Shown in pieces: positions 1 through 8,323 of a stretch of 64,000 nucleotides of DNA. Location: contig JAEUTN010000014.1 of the NCBI GenBank assembly GCA_016787895.1, forward strand, positions 930,001 through 994,000, given 5' to 3'. Source of the DNA: Bacteroidia bacterium (GTDB lineage Bacteria > Bacteroidota > Bacteroidia > B-17B0 > Aurantibacillaceae). The stretch's first letter is position 1; every line of letters starts with the position of its first letter. The position numbers were made by a program, and so were the translations under genes. The notes under the pieces were generated by a model. The model saw nothing but the letters and a program-made list of their open reading frames with translations. It made no database searches and was not told the DNA's origin.

Positions 1-43
1 AATCTTCTCTTAACTGGGTGATGCGTTTTTTGATGTCATCCAT
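1..43 (-). CDS. 5' end of a gene cut by the window edge, possibly NAD+-dependent DNA ligase
   Basis: An ATG at 43 opens a frame that runs off the window after 14 codons (MDDIKKRITQLRED). A short start followed by a charged helix with a QLRE-like core resembles the N-terminus of LigA proteins, but 14 residues are too few to be sure. A -7 box (TACCTTTG) ends four bases before the ATG, so the gene probably has its own promoter and not only read-through from the operon upstream. Pyruvate kinase, which often follows the IPExxxVDY gene in this phylum, usually begins differently (a TKIVATxGP-like motif). Confidence 0.4.
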   Translation of the reverse strand, partial: MDDIKKRITQLRED

Positions 44-47
44 GGGG

Positions 48-55
48 CAAAGGTA
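48..55 (-). promoter_or_regulatory. -7 box TACCTTTG of the edge gene
   Basis: Exact match to the Bacteroidota -7 consensus TAnnTTTG, placed four bases before the ATG at 43. No convincing -33 TTG was seen at the right distance. The position implies a leaderless or nearly leaderless transcript. Confidence 0.45.
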
Positions 56-76
56 TTTACAATTTATGAATGTGGA

Positions 77-565
77 CTAAAACACCAGATGACTCTTGCT
101 GGGTAATTCCGACACATCAATCAACTGAACGCTTAACAAATCGTCCATGGTTTTGAGCCGTTGTATGATTTTGTGTTTGTGGCCTTCAATTTCTTCTCCT
201 TTCAGAATGAGAAAATAATCGGTTTTGGGCAGCTCTTTAATCAGCAAACTTCTTTCCTCTACGGCTATTTCAGAGAAGAGGTCGGCGTTAGCGGCCGCAT
301 TGAGGTTGGGTTCTTCAAAATTGCTGGCGTTAGGAACAAGCAGGTACTCAATGCCAAATTCCTTGTCGAAATAAGAAAACAGCGAAAACCGAAAGAGTTT
401 GTTATCCTTAAGAGCCAGGCTGAAATGATTGTTCAGTTCAAGGCGAATGAGTAAGGTGTTGTTGATAGTAATGGCGGTTTCGTATTGGTCTTTCAGTATA
501 CTTAAGCCCAATAAAGCGAATTCAAAATCTTCATCATTAATATTCAGTACGTGTGGTTTCGCCAT
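77..565 (-). CDS. IPExxxVDY family protein
   Basis: 162 residues, function unknown. The family is found in Bacteroidota directly after rnc, as here. The name-giving motif is present in degenerate form near residues 109-117 (IKELPKTDY): the Pro is Lys and the Val is Thr, while Ile, Glu, Asp and Tyr are kept. No signal peptide or membrane segment, so it is expected to be cytoplasmic. Its start overlaps the end of rnc by 29 nt, which points to translational coupling and a shared transcript with acpP-fabF-rnc. Family assignment rests on the neighbourhood, the length and the motif remnant. Confidence 0.8.
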   Translation of the reverse strand: MAKPHVLNINDEDFEFALLGLSILKDQYETAITINNTLLIRLELNNHFSLALKDNKLFRFSLFSYFDKEFGIEYLLVPNASNFEEPNLNAAANADLFSEIAVEERSLLIKELPKTDYFLILKGEEIEGHKHKIIQRLKTMDDLLSVQLIDVSELPSKSHLVF

Positions 566-1289
566 ATTCTTGAATCAGGTCTTGTAAGCTGAGCTCTGCG
601 GCTTTTTGCTCGGCTACGCGCTTGCTGAAATTTTCAAACCGCGTATAAGGTTTGTCGTTCACAAATACTTGTATCACATACACCCTGTCCTTGCCGTTCA
701 TCTCCTCCGAAAGCAATCTGTATTCGAGTTGAAATTTATTTTTCTGGCAAAAAATCTGAAGTTGACTTTTAAAATCTTCATTGGTCTGTACCAGCTTGTC
801 AAGGTCGAGGTGGGTTTTAATTATTCTTGAAACTACGAATTTTTTTGTTTTGTTAAATCCATGGTCAAGGTAAAGAGCACCAATAAAAGCCTCAAAGGCA
901 TCTCCCAGGGCGTAGGTAGAAGGCCTTTCGTTACGGCGGGAATTGGTTTTGAGGTGAAGTTCAAAGCCGAATTTTTTGGCAAGACTCTTCAGGCTTTCGC
1001 CATTTACTATCTTACTCCTGAGTTGGGTAAGAAACCCTTCGTTTTTATAAGGATAAATCTCAAACAAATAATCGGCCACAATAGCGCCTAAAATGGCATC
1101 GCCGAGAAATTCGAGGCGTTCGTTGTTTATCGGAGACTTAGAGGCAGCGCTGTGACTGCGGTGCGATAGGGCCTGTTTGTATAATGAGAGGTTAATGGGG
1201 GTGTAACCGCAGGTGGATTTGATCCAGGACTTCAAACTTTTATCGCCGGATTGCTTTTGGAGCAGCGATAATAATTTACGAATGGCCAA
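537..1289 (-). CDS. rnc: Ribonuclease III
   Basis: 250-residue endonuclease that cleaves double-stranded RNA in rRNA precursors and some mRNAs. The family signature NNERLEFLGDA is at residues 55-65. The expected acidic active-site residues are E57, E60, D64, D130 and E133, the last two in the second motif LGDAFEAFIGA. A double-stranded RNA binding domain occupies about 171-240. The N-terminal extension of about 25 residues before the catalytic domain is common in this phylum. It sits 8 nt after fabF and overlaps the next gene, so it belongs to the acpP-fabF-rnc operon, a conserved order. Confidence 0.97.
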   Translation of the reverse strand: MAIRKLLSLLQKQSGDKSLKSWIKSTCGYTPINLSLYKQALSHRSHSAASKSPINNERLEFLGDAILGAIVADYLFEIYPYKNEGFLTQLRSKIVNGESLKSLAKKFGFELHLKTNSRRNERPSTYALGDAFEAFIGALYLDHGFNKTKKFVVSRIIKTHLDLDKLVQTNEDFKSQLQIFCQKNKFQLEYRLLSEEMNGKDRVYVIQVFVNDKPYTRFENFSKRVAEQKAAELSLQDLIQEYGETTRTEY

Positions 1290-1297
1290 GACTTAAA

Positions 1298-2548
1298 TTA
1301 AGTGTATTTTTTGATAATAACGGCAGCGTTGTGACCTCCAAAACCGAAGGTATTGCTGATGGCCGCGTTAATAGTGCGTTTTTGTGCCTTGTTAAAGGTG
1401 AGATTAAAACGCGGATCGATCTCCGGATCAGGAGTTTCGAAATTAATGGTAGGTGGTGCAATGTCGTTTTTCACAGCCAAAACGGTGGCAAGAGCTTCAA
1501 TGGCTCCGGCTGCGCCAAGTAAATGCCCGGTCATGGATTTGGTGGAACTGATGTTCATTTTATACGCCTGTTCACCAAATACATTGGCGATGGCTTTCAG
1601 CTCAGCTCCATCGCCCAGCGGTGTGCTGGTGCCATGGGTATTGATGTAATCAATTTCGTTGGCGGAGATGCCGGCGTCTTTAAGCGCGCGTTTCATTACT
1701 AGAGTCGCACCAAGTCCTTCAGGATGCGGAGCGGTGATGTGGTAGGCGTCTCCACTCATGCCTCCGCCAATGATTTCGGCGTAAATTTTAGCCCCACGGG
1801 CTTTGGCATGTTCGTATTCTTCTAAAACCAGAGCCACTCCGCCTTCTCCCAGAACAAAACCATCGCGGTCCTTGTCATAAGGGCGTGACGCTTTTTCAGG
1901 CGCATCGTTGCGGGTGCTCATAGCCTGAACGGCGTTAAACCCGCCAATACCACTTTCGTTAATGGCAGCTTCCGATCCTCCGGCAATAATGGCGTTGGCC
2001 TTGCCTAAACGAATGTAGGTAAAGGCATCTATTAAGGCGGATGTAGAGGAAGCGCAAGCCGAAACCGTGGTAAAATTTGGTCCGCGGAAACCAAAACGTA
2101 TGGAAATATGACCCGAACAAATGTCGGCAATCATTTTAGGAATAAAGAAAGGGTTGAACCTTGGGGTTCCATCGCCTTTTGCAAAATTAAAGGTTTCGGC
2201 CTGGAAGGTGTCTAAGCCCCCGATACCGCTTCCCCAGATAACACCCACTTCGTCCTTGTCAATTTTTTCGGAGTCGATGCCACTATCGGCAACAGCCTGC
2301 ACACTGGCTGCAATTCCATACCAGGAAAAGGCGTCCAGTTTACGGGCTTCTTTCTTATCGAAATACTCTTCAGGATTAAACCCCTTTACCTCACAGGCAA
2401 AACGGGTTTTGAATTTGGATGCATCAAAACGTGTAATAGGCGCAGCGCCGCTGACTCCATTCACCAGGTTGTTCCAATAGTCGTTTACACTATTGCCCAA
2501 AGGCGTGATGGCTCCAAGCCCTGTAACTACTACACGTTTTAATTGCAT
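1298..2548 (-). CDS. fabF: Beta-ketoacyl-[ACP] synthase II
   Basis: 416 residues, usual length. Elongates acyl-ACP by condensation with malonyl-ACP in type II fatty acid synthesis in the cytoplasm. The thiolase-fold Cys-His-His triad is visible: C165 in VSACASSTSAL, H305 in NTHGTSTPLGD and H342 in MTGHLLGAAG. The glycine-rich C-terminal loop FGFGGHNA is intact. It starts 8 nt after acpP, whose product carries its substrate, and precedes rnc by 8 nt. It is assigned as FabF and not FabB because of the N-terminus and the acpP linkage. Confidence 0.98.
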   Translation of the reverse strand: MQLKRVVVTGLGAITPLGNSVNDYWNNLVNGVSGAAPITRFDASKFKTRFACEVKGFNPEEYFDKKEARKLDAFSWYGIAASVQAVADSGIDSEKIDKDEVGVIWGSGIGGLDTFQAETFNFAKGDGTPRFNPFFIPKMIADICSGHISIRFGFRGPNFTTVSACASSTSALIDAFTYIRLGKANAIIAGGSEAAINESGIGGFNAVQAMSTRNDAPEKASRPYDKDRDGFVLGEGGVALVLEEYEHAKARGAKIYAEIIGGGMSGDAYHITAPHPEGLGATLVMKRALKDAGISANEIDYINTHGTSTPLGDGAELKAIANVFGEQAYKMNISSTKSMTGHLLGAAGAIEALATVLAVKNDIAPPTINFETPDPEIDPRFNLTFNKAQKRTINAAISNTFGFGGHNAAVIIKKYT

Positions 2549-2556
2549 AAACGAAA

Positions 2557-2796
2557 TTAGTTTTTCGCGTTGGTCTCAATGTAAGAAATGGCATCTCCTA
2601 CAGTAGCGATCTTTTCTGCTTGTTCGTCAGGAATAGCGATATTGAATTCTTTTTCGAATTCCATGATCAACTCTACTGTATCCAATGAATCAGCACCCAG
2701 ATCGTTTGTAAAACTGGCGGCAGGAGTTACTTCTTTTTCATCAACGCCTAATTTGTCAACGATGATTGATTTTACTTTGTTTGCAATTTCAGACAT
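2557..2796 (-). CDS. acpP: Acyl carrier protein
   Basis: 79-residue acidic carrier protein. S37 in the [10 protein letters not shown] motif is the site that receives the 4'-phosphopantetheine arm. It is the first gene of the acpP-fabF-rnc-IPExxxVDY operon, with a well-formed promoter just upstream. Length and motif spacing are those of bacterial ACPs in fatty acid synthesis; no sign of a secondary-metabolism carrier. Confidence 0.98.
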   Translation of the reverse strand: MSEIANKVKSIIVDKLGVDEKEVTPAASFTNDLGADSLDTVELIMEFEKEFNIAIPDEQAEKIATVGDAISYIETNAKN

Positions 2797-2821
2797 TCTT
2801 GTTCGATTTAAAAATTCGACA

Positions 2822-2852
2822 CAAAAATAGAAATAACGGGTCTAAAACAAAA
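2822..2852 (-). promoter_or_regulatory. Promoter of the acpP operon
   Basis: On the minus strand a -33 TTTTG (2848-2852) and a -7 TATTTTTG (2822-2829) are separated by 18 nt. This fits the Bacteroidota primary sigma factor consensus (TTG, about 17-23 nt, TAnnTTTG). The -7 box is 25 nt before the acpP start codon. Confidence 0.75.
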
Positions 2853-3019
2853 TTTTAGTTCGTATTCCCCCGCCGGAGCATGGTTTTTAAGTCAAACAAT
2901 TGTCTCCTGAGAGGCTTAATCAACTGAAAATGAGTTATAATAACTTCATCCGGTACACCTGAAATGAAAGAATAATGTGAAAACCAAGCCTTCCCCGGCG
3001 CTTTTTAGAGCTTTGGACT

Positions 3020-3253
3020 TCAGTGTTCCTGCTCCTGTCTTTCTTTAATGTTGAGGCTTTTGTCAAATACGGCAAAATACACCAGGGCAAATACCATGAG
3101 GGCAATGCCGCTAGTAACCACTAAAAAGGGAGAAAGTGTTTGTTCCAGTATACGCCTCCACTTGCCCAGCAAACCCGCGTTGGCCGCCTCTATCTGAAGA
3201 AACAGCAAGGCAATCAGCGCAAGAATAAAAAAAATGGTTCGGTGTTTCAGCAT
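3020..3253 (-). CDS. Small membrane protein of unknown function
   Basis: 77 residues. Two hydrophobic segments (about 6-27 and 42-65) are separated by a short basic stretch GKWRR and followed by a charged C-terminal tail. The first segment ends in an AANA-like sequence, so it could be a cleaved signal peptide, leaving one anchor. It has no recognised family and stands alone between two divergent operons. A 67-codon frame overlaps it (3111-3314), but only this one has a membrane-protein pattern from end to end. Coding status is likely but not certain. Confidence 0.5.
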   Translation of the reverse strand: MLKHRTIFFILALIALLFLQIEAANAGLLGKWRRILEQTLSPFLVVTSGIALMVFALVYFAVFDKSLNIKERQEQEH

Positions 3254-3326
3254 GGCCGTTTATCAGCAGACCTAACGTTACAAAAGGTGCCCGGGTTGGG
3301 TAAGCACCAAACATTTTCTCTGATTA

Positions 3327-3361
3327 TTTTGCATTTTATCCGAATTTAATGCATATATTTG
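3327..3361 (+). promoter_or_regulatory. Promoter of rimP-nusA-infB
   Basis: TTTTG (3327-3331), 22 nt spacer, TATATTTG (3354-3361). The expected transcript start is near 3367, leaving a leader of roughly 55 nt that contains a hairpin before the rimP start. Confidence 0.7.
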
Positions 3362-3384
3362 CCGAAGAAAATAAAACAATGCGG

Positions 3385-3407
3385 ATAGGGGACAGAAAGT
3401 CCCCTAT
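3385..3407 (+). promoter_or_regulatory. Perfect hairpin in the rimP leader
   Basis: ATAGGGGAC (3385-3393) pairs with GTCCCCTAT (3399-3407) around an AGAAA loop: a 9-bp stem without mismatch, 14 nt before the rimP start. The following bases are A/T rich but lack a clean T run, so it does not look like a simple terminator. It may control translation of rimP or be bound by a ribosomal or Nus protein. The structure is seen; the role is inferred. Confidence 0.6.
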
Positions 3408-3421
3408 TTTATTGAATAAAA

Positions 3422-3886
3422 GTGATCAACAAAGACACCATAATGGACATCTGCAGCAGGCATCTCCAAGATACCAAGCTGTACGTTACCGGCATTAAAA
3501 TCAGCAGCGACAACAAGATCAATGTGTTTATCGATGGGGATGAAGGGGTAACCATTAAGGATTGTGTAACCCTGAGTCGGGCCATTGAAGGTGAACTGAA
3601 CCGCGACCGGGAAGATTTTTCTCTCGATGTCAGCTCGCACGGCGCCGCCACCCCACTGGCTTTTCCCCGTCAGTACAAACGCCATGTGGGTCGGGATCTC
3701 GAGGTGCTCAAAACCGACAACACCAAACTCGAAGGCAAATTGCTTCAGAGCGACGAAGAAGGCATTGAAATTGAAGTGAGCAGCAGAGAAAACAAAACAC
3801 TTGGAAAAGGAAAAACCACTGTGGTAAGAACCTACCACGTGCCCTATTCAGAAATGAAAGAAACAAAAATTAAACTTAAATACTAA
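3422..3886 (+). CDS. rimP: Ribosome maturation factor RimP
   Basis: 154 residues with the given GTG start (an ATG at 3443 would remove seven residues). RimP helps mature the 30S subunit. The family core is visible: INVFIDGDEGVTIKDC around residues 33-48, then SRAIEGEL and the LDVSSHG motif that begins the second half. The GTG start is preferred because homologues of this phylum begin with a similar segment before the core helix. It leads the conserved rimP-nusA-infB operon; 15 nt separate it from nusA. Confidence 0.93.
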   Translation: MINKDTIMDICSRHLQDTKLYVTGIKISSDNKINVFIDGDEGVTIKDCVTLSRAIEGELNRDREDFSLDVSSHGAATPLAFPRQYKRHVGRDLEVLKTDNTKLEGKLLQSDEEGIEIEVSSRENKTLGKGKTTVVRTYHVPYSEMKETKIKLKY

Positions 3887-3901
3887 TCAACAACAAAAAC
3901 A

Positions 3902-5161
3902 ATGGAAAGCGTAAACCTTATCGAATCGTTTTCAGAATTCAAGGACATCAAAAACATCGATCGTGCCACTCTCATGAGCATTATTGAAGATGTGTTCAGA
4001 AATATGCTGATCAAAAAATACGGTTCGGATAAAAATTTCGACATTATCGTTAACCCCGACAAAGGTGACGTGGAGATTTATAAAAACCGTGTCATCGTTG
4101 ACGATGAATTTGCAGAAGATTCCTTCGACTACGATGAAAACAAACACATTTCGTATTCCGATGCTATTAAAATTGAACCCGATTTTGAAATTGGAGAAGA
4201 AGTTTCTGAACCGGTAAAATTAGATGACTTCGGAAGAAGAGCCGTGTTATCGGTACGCCAAAACCTGGTTCAAAAGATTCTGGAACTCGAGAAAAACGAG
4301 ATCTACAACAAATACAAAGACAAGATTGGCGACGTGATCACAGCTGAAGTATATCAGGTGTGGAAAAAAGAGATCATGCTGATTGACGACGAAGGAAACG
4401 AATTGTTATTGCCTAAAACCGAGCAAATTCCTTCGGACTTTTTCAAAAAAGGAGACACCGTAAAAGCGGTGGTATCCAAAGTGGAAATGAAAAACGGAAC
4501 TCCTTCGATTATTGTTTCAAGAACTTCTCCGGTTTTCCTTGAACGTTTGTTTGAAACCGAAGTGCCTGAGATTTTCGACGGACTTATCACCATCAAAAAA
4601 ATTGTTCGTGAACCGGGCGAGAGAGCCAAAGTGGCGGTAGAGAGTTACGACGACAGAATTGATCCGGTGGGCGCCTGTGTGGGCATGAAGGGTTCACGTA
4701 TTCATGGCATCGTTCGCGAATTAAAGAACGAAAACATCGACGTGATTAACTTCACCAACAACCCAAGCCTTTTGATTCAGCGTTCATTGAGTCCTGCCAA
4801 AATCACCAGCATTAAACTCGATGACGACAGTAAACGCGCTGAGGTATTTTTGAAACCCGATCAAATCAGCCTGGCCATTGGTAAAGGCGGGTACAACATT
4901 AAACTGGCCGGCAAACTTACCGGTTATGAAATTGATGTGTTCAGAGATACTGACCTGGATGTAGAGACTGAGGACGTGGATCTGGAAGAATTTTCAGATG
5001 AGATTGAAAGCGCCATCATCGAGCAGTTAAAATCCATAGGTTGTGATACCGCAAAAGCAGTGCTTGAACTCAGCGATGAGGAATTAACGCGCCGTACCGG
5101 ACTGGATGAAGAAACCATTAAACAGGTGAGAGATGTGTTGAGCGCTGAATTTGAAGAATAA
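3902..5161 (+). CDS. nusA: Transcription termination/antitermination factor NusA
   Basis: 419 residues. Binds RNA polymerase and nascent RNA and modulates pausing, termination and antitermination. An N-terminal polymerase-binding domain (about 1-130) is followed by an S1 domain (about 135-200) and two KH domains: GACVGMKGSRIHGI near 258 and LAIGKGGYNIKLAGKL near 327. An acidic C-terminal segment ends in a helical repeat around 365-419. Length is standard for the phylum, without the long acidic repeats of enterobacterial NusA. It lies between rimP and infB. Confidence 0.97.
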   Translation: MESVNLIESFSEFKDIKNIDRATLMSIIEDVFRNMLIKKYGSDKNFDIIVNPDKGDVEIYKNRVIVDDEFAEDSFDYDENKHISYSDAIKIEPDFEIGEEVSEPVKLDDFGRRAVLSVRQNLVQKILELEKNEIYNKYKDKIGDVITAEVYQVWKKEIMLIDDEGNELLLPKTEQIPSDFFKKGDTVKAVVSKVEMKNGTPSIIVSRTSPVFLERLFETEVPEIFDGLITIKKIVREPGERAKVAVESYDDRIDPVGACVGMKGSRIHGIVRELKNENIDVINFTNNPSLLIQRSLSPAKITSIKLDDDSKRAEVFLKPDQISLAIGKGGYNIKLAGKLTGYEIDVFRDTDLDVETEDVDLEEFSDEIESAIIEQLKSIGCDTAKAVLELSDEELTRRTGLDEETIKQVRDVLSAEFEE

Positions 5162-5216
5162 AGCACTTCCACGCAGGTGGAAAGCGCAAAAAATTTAATA
5201 AGAGATTAAAAAATAT

Positions 5217-7997
5217 ATGTCTGAAGGAACCAAAACACTTCGATTAAGTAAGGTGGCCAAAGAGTTCAATCTTTCCCTGGGAAAGATTGTGGAATTTCTT
5301 TCCGCAAAAGGCCACAAAGTTGAAAACAACCCCAATGCAAAAATCGGGGATGAAGAGTATACCCTTTTGCTGAAGGAATTTTCAGGCGATAAATCGGCCC
5401 GTGAAGAAGCCGAAAGTGTAGCCCATCATGGCATTAAACTTAAGAAGGAAACCATCGTTCTCGACGAGCTCAAACTGAAAAAAAACAAAGAGGCTGAAGC
5501 TGAAGTGGTGGTGATTAAGGACCTTACAGCGCCTAAAATAGAAATCAAAACAGAAGAGGCGCCCCCTGCTAAAAAAGAAGCGGAAGTTAAAGTGGAGACC
5601 GAAAGTCTTGAAGGACCCAAAGTACTCAGAACGGTTGACCTTGATACCTTAAATCTTAAAACCAAACCGGCTAAAAAAAGTAAAAAGGAAAAGACCGAGG
5701 AGACCTCTGCAGCTGCTGCGCCTGAAAAGGAAACCCCTGTTGAAACGGCGCCTGAACTTACAGAACTTGATACCACGGCTTCACCGTTAAAGGAAGAACC
5801 TAAAGAAGAATTTTTAGCCACTAAATACGAAAAACTCGAAGGCCCAAAAATTCTGGGTAAAGTGGTGTTACCTACAGTAAGGGAAACCACTAAAAAACCT
5901 GCCGATAACGAATCTGCTGCGGATAAGAAAAAACGCAAACGCATCCGCAAAGGCGGCTTGTCTCAGGAGGAAATTAAAAAAGTGGGCACCGAACAATCAG
6001 CCATTGCCCGCGCCCGCGCGAAGGAAAAGTATGGTGACCCAAGAGCTAAAAAACCGGCTCCGGGAACTCCCGCCAAAGCCCGTCATGAACTTACTGAAGA
6101 AGAAATTCAGGCACAAATTAAAGAAACCCTTGCGCGCTTAAGCGAAAAGGGGAATAAATCCAAAACCTCCAAATACCGTCGTGAAAAACGCGACGAGATT
6201 CGCGACCGCATGGCCGAACAAAAGGAGATGGCGGAGGCAGAAAAGAAGGTGCTGAAGGTGGCGGAATTTGTGAGCGCCAACCAATTGGCAACCATGATGG
6301 ATGTGCCGGTAACACAAATTATTTCTACCTGTATGTCTCTGGGTTTGTTTGTTTCCATCAACCAGCGTTTGGATGCGGAAACCATATCCATAGTGGCCGA
6401 AGAGTTTGGGTACAAAGTAGAATTTGTAACGGCCGAAGACATTGAGTCCATTAATGAGGAAAAGAAAGACGCGCCGGAAGAACTGGTAGCGAGAGCGCCA
6501 ATTGTTACAGTAATGGGTCACGTTGACCATGGTAAAACCTCCCTGCTCGACTTTATCCGTAAAGCCGATGTGGTGGCCGGTGAGGCCGGGGGCATTACCC
6601 AGCACATTGGAGCTTATAACGTTAAATTACACAACGGCAGAAGCATTACTTTCCTGGATACCCCTGGTCACGAAGCATTTACGGCCATGCGTGCACGTGG
6701 TGCCAAGGTCACCGACATAGCCATTATTGTGGTAGCGGCCGACGACAGCATCATGCCTCAAACCAAAGAAGCCATCAACCACGCGCAAGCCGCGGGGGTA
6801 CCGATGATTTTTGCGATTAATAAAATTGACAAGCCGGGTGCAAATCCTGATAAAATCCGCGAAGGCCTTTCACAGATGAACATTTTGGTGGAAGAGTGGG
6901 GTGGAAAATTCCAGTGCCAGGAAGTTTCGGCAAAACAAGGAAAAAACATCGACCTTCTGCTTGAAAAAGTATTGCTGGAGGCCGACATGATGGATCTCAA
7001 AGCCAATCCCAACCGAAATGCTACCGGTTCGGTAATTGAAGCCAGTATGGAAGAAGGGCGTGGTTACGTTTCTACTATTTTGGTTCAAAGCGGAACCCTT
7101 CGTGTAGGAGATGTGATGCTGGCCGGTTCATACAGCGGCCGTGTGCGCGCCATGTTTAACGAACGCGGACAAAAAGTGGATGCAGCAGGACCTTCACAGC
7201 CGGTAAAAGTACTTGGTTTGAGCGGTGCTCCAACAGCAGGTGATAAATTCAATGTGATGAACGACGAACGTGAAGCCCGCGAAATTGCCACCCGCCGTTT
7301 GCAATTGCAACGCGAGCAAGGCATACGCACCCACAAACACATTACACTGGATGAGATTGGCAGACGTTTGGCCATTGGCGACTTTAAAGAATTGAACGTG
7401 ATTGTAAAAGGTGACGTTGACGGTTCCATTGAAGCTTTGTCAGATTCCTTATTAAAACTCACCACCGAAAAAGTAGCGGTAAACATCATACACAAATCGG
7501 TGGGTGCCATCAGCGAAAGCGACGTGTTATTGGCTTCGGCATCCAACGCCATCATCATTGGTTTCCAGGTAAGGCCAAGCGCCAGTGCCAGAAAACTGGC
7601 CGAGGTGGAAGAAATTGACATCCGTTTGTATTCGATTATTTACGACGCCATCAACGAAATTAAAGCGGCCATTGAGGGCATGCTGGCGCCTGAATTCGAA
7701 GAGAAGATTGTTTGCAACATCGAGATTCGCGAGGTGTTTAAAATCACCAAGGTGGGTACCATTGCCGGCTGTTATGTGCTGGACGGAAAAGTAACCCGCA
7801 ATACCAAGGTGCGTGTGATTCGCGATGGTATTGTGATCCACACCGGAAGTTTGGGTTCACTGAAACGTTTCAAAGACGATGTAAAAGAAGTAGCCGCAGG
7901 TTACGAGTGCGGACTGGACATTGAAGGCTTTGACGACATTAAAGTGGGCGACATCATTGAAGGTTACGACATGGTGGAAATCAAAGCAAAACTTTAA
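5217..7997 (+). CDS. infB: Translation initiation factor IF-2
   Basis: 926 residues. GTPase that brings initiator tRNA to the 30S subunit and promotes subunit joining. It has a short N-terminal helical domain (1-50), a long lysine/glutamate-rich linker (about 60-330) with two LEGPK-type repeats, and the GTPase domain: G1 GHVDHGKT at 434-441, DTPGHE from 481, NKID at 535-538. Beta-barrel and C-terminal domains follow to the end. The linker is poorly conserved in the family, so its low complexity is normal. The 55-nt gap after nusA holds no terminator, so the three genes are probably co-transcribed. Confidence 0.98.
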   Translation: MSEGTKTLRLSKVAKEFNLSLGKIVEFLSAKGHKVENNPNAKIGDEEYTLLLKEFSGDKSAREEAESVAHHGIKLKKETIVLDELKLKKNKEAEAEVVVIKDLTAPKIEIKTEEAPPAKKEAEVKVETESLEGPKVLRTVDLDTLNLKTKPAKKSKKEKTEETSAAAAPEKETPVETAPELTELDTTASPLKEEPKEEFLATKYEKLEGPKILGKVVLPTVRETTKKPADNESAADKKKRKRIRKGGLSQEEIKKVGTEQSAIARARAKEKYGDPRAKKPAPGTPAKARHELTEEEIQAQIKETLARLSEKGNKSKTSKYRREKRDEIRDRMAEQKEMAEAEKKVLKVAEFVSANQLATMMDVPVTQIISTCMSLGLFVSINQRLDAETISIVAEEFGYKVEFVTAEDIESINEEKKDAPEELVARAPIVTVMGHVDHGKTSLLDFIRKADVVAGEAGGITQHIGAYNVKLHNGRSITFLDTPGHEAFTAMRARGAKVTDIAIIVVAADDSIMPQTKEAINHAQAAGVPMIFAINKIDKPGANPDKIREGLSQMNILVEEWGGKFQCQEVSAKQGKNIDLLLEKVLLEADMMDLKANPNRNATGSVIEASMEEGRGYVSTILVQSGTLRVGDVMLAGSYSGRVRAMFNERGQKVDAAGPSQPVKVLGLSGAPTAGDKFNVMNDEREAREIATRRLQLQREQGIRTHKHITLDEIGRRLAIGDFKELNVIVKGDVDGSIEALSDSLLKLTTEKVAVNIIHKSVGAISESDVLLASASNAIIIGFQVRPSASARKLAEVEEIDIRLYSIIYDAINEIKAAIEGMLAPEFEEKIVCNIEIREVFKITKVGTIAGCYVLDGKVTRNTKVRVIRDGIVIHTGSLGSLKRFKDDVKEVAAGYECGLDIEGFDDIKVGDIIEGYDMVEIKAKL

Positions 7998-8012
7998 GAA
8001 AACACAAGACAT

Positions 8013-8044
8013 AAAAAAAGCCTCCGAGTTTCGGGGGCTTTTTT
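8013..8044 (+). terminator. Rho-independent terminator of rimP-nusA-infB
   Basis: GCCTCCGA (8020-8027) pairs with TCGGGGGC (8031-8038), with one T-G wobble and a 3-nt loop. A 7-A run precedes it and a 6-T run follows it, so the minus strand may also be terminated. Confidence 0.9.
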
Positions 8045-8050
8045 ATGCCC

Positions 8051-8111
8051 AAGCCCTTTGAGGTCTTTTCGCAATAACCAAAAAGACCTCAAAGGGTTTT
8101 GAAGGATTTAA
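8051..8111. repeat. Palindromic repeat, copy 1 (perfect 16-bp arms)
   Basis: CCCTTTGAGGTCTTTT (8054-8069) is exactly inverted at 8081-8096 across an 11-nt loop. The whole stretch, including the AAGCC before and the TTTT-GA-TTTAA after, is repeated in degenerate form and the same orientation at 10359-10420, on the other side of the T9SS gene. It could be a mobile palindromic unit or the trace of a duplication or insertion around that gene. Confidence 0.65.
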
Positions 8112-8323
8112 TATGCTTTTGTTATACTGACCCTGATTTTTTCAGGGAAGAACCTTGCCGGACTCAACAATTGTAACTTCTCCAAGATTCCTCCTTCGGC
8201 GGAATGACAAAATAATTTTGTCATGCTGAGCATGACTAAAGCCCAGTCCATAGGACTCCTCTGGAGAGGGCCTGAGGGCGAGCTCGTGCGGCAGAGTAGA
8301 ATCTTATGATACTTTCATTTGCT
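8112..8323. repeat. Intergenic stretch rich in small palindromes (REP-like)
   Basis: No coding frame of note. ATGACAAAAT (8204-8213) is inverted at 8215-8224. GTCATGC (8220-8226) is inverted at 8230-8236. A short AGTCC-ATA-GGACT hairpin follows near 8246. The GGAATGACAAA and GTCATGCTGAGCATG words resemble extragenic repeats scattered in many Bacteroidota genomes. That link is from memory and only one copy is visible here. Confidence 0.45.

Noticed and set aside
3111-3314. 67-codon frame overlapping the small membrane protein
   Set aside because: No membrane or signal pattern and poorer composition than the frame at 3020-3253.
5426-5950. 174-codon frame on the minus strand inside infB
   Set aside because: Antisense shadow of the biased Lys/Glu-rich linker of IF-2; Ser/Val-rich composition and no recognisable features.
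7085-7621. 178-codon frame on the minus strand inside infB
   Set aside because: Shadow of a clearly coding region; low-complexity Ser/Thr/Met-rich product.
8112-8323. CRISPR array
   Set aside because: The palindromes are of different sequence and irregular spacing; there are no repeat-spacer units.
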